Assembly (NCBI GenBank): GCA_001789205.1
Contig: MFYT01000015.1
Location: 1-64,000 of the forward strand
Direction of reading: 5' to 3'
Source of the DNA: Candidatus Raymondbacteria bacterium RIFOXYA2_FULL_49_16
Lineage (GTDB): Bacteria > Fibrobacterota > OXYB2-FULL-49-7 > XYB2-FULL-49-35
DNA: 64,000 nucleotides
This document shows, piece by piece, positions 60,919 through 64,000 of this stretch. Within the stretch, counting starts at the first letter, position 1. Each line of letters begins with the position of its first letter. Both the position numbers and the translations under genes were made by a program. Under the pieces are notes generated by a model. That model made no database searches and had not been told where the DNA came from. It saw only the letters and a program-made list of their open reading frames with translations.

Positions 60919-61785
60919 TTACAGCATTTCCAACAATTCCACGCCCTGTGGAACCTTGGCCTTTTCCAGGGTCACCTTGTAGTCGGTGAATTCGCGGGCG
61001 GGTTTGGCTGGGTCCGTGGCACGCTCTACTTTTACAAGGTCGAATAGGTTTTGCGCAGGGGCATTTCCGAATTCAGACCCATGTTTGAAAACTATCAGTT
61101 TTCTGGTCCCCATAAGACCACGCGCGGCAGAACGATCATGATCGAACATGGTCTTAAGTGCATCCCACAGAAGTTTGAGATCCTCTTCAGAAAAACCGGT
61201 CTGTTTTGCAAGAGGAGCCGATATAAAACCATGGGAAAGGTAGAGACCATATGGGATAGTGAATTTACGGCCCATTGTTCTATTATCGCCAGACTGTTTT
61301 TCTGATTCTGCCACCGTTGCAACGGCCATGCGTGTGATTGAATGTTCCGAAGTAACAACACGCTCAATAGACCGACCGAATGTTAACTGCACCGGCCCAC
61401 GAACCTGACCAGCATTCTTTCCAGTGCTCATAACGGCACCAAAAGTTCTAATATCAAAAAAGTTCTCGCACATCCATTTACGTGCCTCTTCTGTTTTCTC
61501 GCTCCCTTTTTCTTTAATTTTTACCTTTTCCTGCTCATGTGCTTGATCGATAAGATTGTTTAGAATGGCCTTTTCCTTAATAAAAATATCGAATGGTTTT
61601 TTTCCCTCTTTTATCATCTGTACAAAGTTTCTGACTTTTCGTTTAAGACAAACATCTGTCACAAGCCCCATGCCAGTTTCAGCGTCCACCCTGGGCATAT
61701 TACCTGCATCGGGGTCACCATTGGGGTTGCCGTCCTTAACATCGAACAGCAGCACGAAATCGTAACGATTAGCAACGGAACTCAT
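60919..61785 (-). CDS. cas7: Type I-C Cascade backbone protein Cas7 (Csd2)
   Basis: Protein of 288 aa: [49 protein letters not shown] at the N-terminus and [35 protein letters not shown], both diagnostic of Csd2. It coats the crRNA in the I-C complex. The start overlaps the cas8c stop by one base (TAATG). Confidence 0.96.
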   Translation of the reverse strand: MSSVANRYDFVLLFDVKDGNPNGDPDAGNMPRVDAETGMGLVTDVCLKRKVRNFVQMIKEGKKPFDIFIKEKAILNNLIDQAHEQEKVKIKEKGSEKTEEARKWMCENFFDIRTFGAVMSTGKNAGQVRGPVQLTFGRSIERVVTSEHSITRMAVATVAESEKQSGDNRTMGRKFTIPYGLYLSHGFISAPLAKQTGFSEEDLKLLWDALKTMFDHDRSAARGLMGTRKLIVFKHGSEFGNAPAQNLFDLVKVERATDPAKPAREFTDYKVTLEKAKVPQGVELLEML

Positions 61786-63602
61786 TATTCTTCTCCTTCT
61801 TTTGAGGTTTTTTGGTAAAATTTCTGGGTTTGGTGATAGTAGCCAATTGAGAAACGACCTTGGTCGTCCAATGTGAGATGAGCCGGAAAGTCGGTGATAC
61901 CGTCCATAATTTCGGTGATCATTTTTTCAAAGTTAACGGCGCGTCCTTTGTTTTCAAGTTTTGCCACATGATGGTTTTTCATTCTCATGAGGATAGAAAA
62001 AACCGTTACAGGCGTTCCTGATGCTGCGCCGTAATACCGATCTCGGATTGTAGCGTTCAGCCCGGGGTGCGATTCTGCTTGGATTTTTTCCAGCACGGCA
62101 AATAGGCGGCCAAGCCTATAACCGGAATTTTTATTCGATTCATCGAGTGCCATTTTGAGCTCCTCCTTTATGGTTGGGTTTGAATATCGGATCTTTCGAT
62201 TTATACAAGCCTTGATAATAGTAAACCGAAGTTGATCGATCCATAATCTGGAACCATGCTGTTTATCACCATGTGGTGGGATGCTTCCTTCGGCTTTTAT
62301 TCTTCGTAATGCATGACCAAATAGTGTATCTGGATACGGAAGGTTTTTCAGGATTGCATTCAGTGTGTCACCACTCAAATTTGGTGCAATATCTTCATAG
62401 TTTCCGTATGGATGTTTTCCACTCGTCCTGGTTATAGCTTTTAATAGACCTTGTAAAGAAGGGTACTCGTTATGTCTTTGTGAACCTTCCAAGGTAAAGT
62501 CATCAAAATGCTGTTTGATATTATCCGCCAGTTCCCGAACAGTCAAAACTTGCCAAAAACGGACAGATATACGGGCTGCGTTCGGAGTAAGACCAAGAAT
62601 GTAGAACAAGTTTTTATCTCGATCGTTTGTGCTGAATGAGCCCGTTTTCACGGACTGGTAGAGATTATGAACAGCTTCCGTATTGCGATTTGTGTCGTCT
62701 TTCTGGGGTTCACCGAAGATGTCGAGAAGTTGATTTTCAAGATCATCAGGTTTTTTTGACCAGAACAAGATTGTGTCTTCGCCGATTGGTAACCTTTGCC
62801 TTGATCCGAGCAAATGGTTTAACGCCATCCCATATGCACCAGCTGCAGGAATGGATATCGGCGCATTATAGCTCTGTTCCTTCCCGTATGAATCGTAGCC
62901 ACAGTTTTTTTGGAAAGAGACTATTTTTGCATTACTTTTGCTCTTTTTTGATGGTAAGGGTGAAGTAGGTTGGAGACGTGCTATTTTTGAATGATTTCCG
63001 GTGAGAATACAATGGGAGAAATACTCTGTGGTAGGGCTTTTATCATCATTTAATGTTTCTGTCATCACTGATGCTTGAACATACTCAAACAATAATGGGT
63101 TTTCACCAACCGTTTTGCTATTCCCTGCCACGCGAAAGCTTATATTGCAACCGGGGATTCTGATTGCCTCTTGCCAGTTGGGGTGACTAATAATCTGTGG
63201 AAAACTTTCACTATTGATAAAAGTTAATACGGCTGAGAATTCTATCTCTTTTGGAAACGCAGTTACAACTTTCTCTGTTTCTGAAACGAACGATTTGTGT
63301 TGATTGTTTGCACGTTCTTTTGCTTCCGAGGTGTCTTCTTTGGGATGCCCAAGTACATAACCAATGTGATCCCACATAATATTAGCAGTCTGCCAGGCAT
63401 TTTTACCAGATCGTTCTTTACCCATAGGTATTTTGAATTGTTTTGCTCGGGGTCGAATACCTTGATTTTCTCTGGTATCCTCAAGGTTGATGAACTTACC
63501 GGATCCATCTATCACAATAATGAAAGGAATTTCTTGGTTATCAAAACCAATGGGGGGCAATTCTTTTCTTTGATAATATTCCATTAGAGCATTGAGTATC
63601 AT
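61785..63602 (-). CDS. cas8c: Type I-C large subunit Cas8c (Csd1)
   Basis: Protein of 605 aa, normal length: [67 protein letters not shown] segment, and the helical C-terminus that also supplies Cas11. It recognises the PAM in the I-C effector. A late in-frame start could yield the internal Cas11c product known in I-C systems; [15 protein letters not shown] near the end is not itself a clear site. ATGA overlap with cas5c. Confidence 0.95.
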   Translation of the reverse strand: MILNALMEYYQRKELPPIGFDNQEIPFIIVIDGSGKFINLEDTRENQGIRPRAKQFKIPMGKERSGKNAWQTANIMWDHIGYVLGHPKEDTSEAKERANNQHKSFVSETEKVVTAFPKEIEFSAVLTFINSESFPQIISHPNWQEAIRIPGCNISFRVAGNSKTVGENPLLFEYVQASVMTETLNDDKSPTTEYFSHCILTGNHSKIARLQPTSPLPSKKSKSNAKIVSFQKNCGYDSYGKEQSYNAPISIPAAGAYGMALNHLLGSRQRLPIGEDTILFWSKKPDDLENQLLDIFGEPQKDDTNRNTEAVHNLYQSVKTGSFSTNDRDKNLFYILGLTPNAARISVRFWQVLTVRELADNIKQHFDDFTLEGSQRHNEYPSLQGLLKAITRTSGKHPYGNYEDIAPNLSGDTLNAILKNLPYPDTLFGHALRRIKAEGSIPPHGDKQHGSRLWIDQLRFTIIKACINRKIRYSNPTIKEELKMALDESNKNSGYRLGRLFAVLEKIQAESHPGLNATIRDRYYGAASGTPVTVFSILMRMKNHHVAKLENKGRAVNFEKMITEIMDGITDFPAHLTLDDQGRFSIGYYHQTQKFYQKTSKEGEE

Positions 63603-64000
63603 CCTCGTACCTCCTCACTTTTCCAATCCGGCACCAGAATGATGCCCTGTTTCATGACAGGCCTGTAAATCCGTGGGCTGCATTTATCCGTGCAGCTATG
63701 GACATGACTTTCATCTTTGGAATTATCATGCCGGATATCATAGACCATCCAACCCAAATCCCTGTCTTCTGAAATAGCTTTTGGTTGGCTCTGATCTGGT
63801 TGAACAAGTTTAAAATCAACTGCAAACTCACGGGTTCCAAAATAGGGCCTATGGAAACATTGACCATTTTCTGCACGCCGTTCGAACATGGCAGCGAATT
63901 TGGCCTCTGTATCTTCAGAACCCTTTTTATCGGTCATTTCAAAGTGTGCATGCAGACGGTAGGCCACATCCTTGAGAATTAGGGCCGCCCGCTGCTGTCG
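63599..64000 (-). CDS. cas5c: Type I-C crRNA endonuclease Cas5c, cut by the window edge
   Basis: The last 134 residues of Cas5c/Csd5: RQQRAALILKDVAYRLHAHFEM, FHRPYFGTREFAVDFKLVQ, DLGWMVYDIRHDN and a final PRIYRPVMKQGIILVPDWKSEEV. In type I-C this subunit cuts pre-crRNA in place of Cas6. Intact proteins are about 220-240 aa, so the 5' part and presumably cas3 lie beyond base 64000. The internal Met at 63967 is not the start because the frame stays open to the edge. Confidence 0.93.
   Translation of the reverse strand, partial: RQQRAALILKDVAYRLHAHFEMTDKKGSEDTEAKFAAMFERRAENGQCFHRPYFGTREFAVDFKLVQPDQSQPKAISEDRDLGWMVYDIRHDNSKDESHVHSCTDKCSPRIYRPVMKQGIILVPDWKSEEVRG

Noticed and set aside
1..64000. 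tRNA or rRNA genes
   Set aside because: No cloverleaf-like or rRNA-like segment was recognised by eye; a tRNA scan would be needed to exclude them fully.

Overview
The window looks like chromosomal DNA of an anaerobic, diderm bacterium of the Fibrobacterota or a close relative (probably uncultured). Three signs point there: several secreted proteins end in a type IX secretion (T9SS) sorting domain; a TIGR02147-family regulator, a paralogous family first described from Fibrobacter, is coupled to a lipoprotein gene; and a large set of [FeFe]-hydrogenase and electron-bifurcation genes implies fermentative H2 metabolism. The assignment is inference; there is no rRNA or tRNA in the window.

Layout. 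1-2.2 kb: a decayed Tn3-family transposon (tnpA and tnpR, both internally deleted). 2.3-7.3 kb: an AT-rich accessory island with a four-gene operon of unknown secreted or tail-fibre-like proteins, a broken HigBA-like toxin-antitoxin pair and a TIR-domain gene framed by inverted repeats. 7.3-16.5 kb: an orphan MalK/UgpC-type ATPase followed by a tightly overlapping envelope-glycan operon (B12-type radical SAM protein, flippase-like membrane protein, YfhO, RmlD-like reductase, polyprenol-phosphate mannosyltransferase, GT2 fusion). 16.5-31.8 kb: housekeeping genes: accA, Trm112-like, heptose adenylyltransferase, TPR scaffold, accB, accC, FecR and EcsC proteins, recJ, argH, a polyol dehydrogenase, and the regulator/lipoprotein pair. 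32.1-42.3 kb: a T9SS surface protein, then an eight-gene translationally coupled exopolysaccharide operon (CDP-sugar genes, TPR protein, BcsA-like synthase, GH26 hydrolase, T9SS beta-propeller, outer-membrane barrel). 42.5-55.5 kb: a Rex-controlled hydrogenase operon. 55.7-64 kb: a type I-C CRISPR-Cas locus with a 29-repeat array, running off the right edge inside cas5c.

The hydrogenase operon is rex, a membrane histidine kinase, hydC, a NuoF-GltD fusion hydB, hydA, a small ferredoxin, a second hydB, a second hydA, a second hydC and a CheY-like receiver. It holds two complete HydABC-type sets. One set carries an extra GltD/NfnB-type flavoprotein module, so it could connect NAD(H), NADP(H), ferredoxin and H2. 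The other set has a catalytic subunit with altered H-cluster motifs. A Rex-like operator lies upstream of rex, which fits control by the NADH/NAD+ ratio.

The CRISPR locus has normal type I-C gene order but two insertions. A REP-associated tyrosine transposase gene sits between cas4 and cas1 and overlaps the cas1 start codon (ATGA). A hicBA toxin-antitoxin pair lies on the opposite strand between cas4 and cas7, separating adaptation genes from effector genes. With the palindrome inside the transposase gene, this is the most unusual arrangement in the window together with the hydrogenase operon and the TIR cassette.
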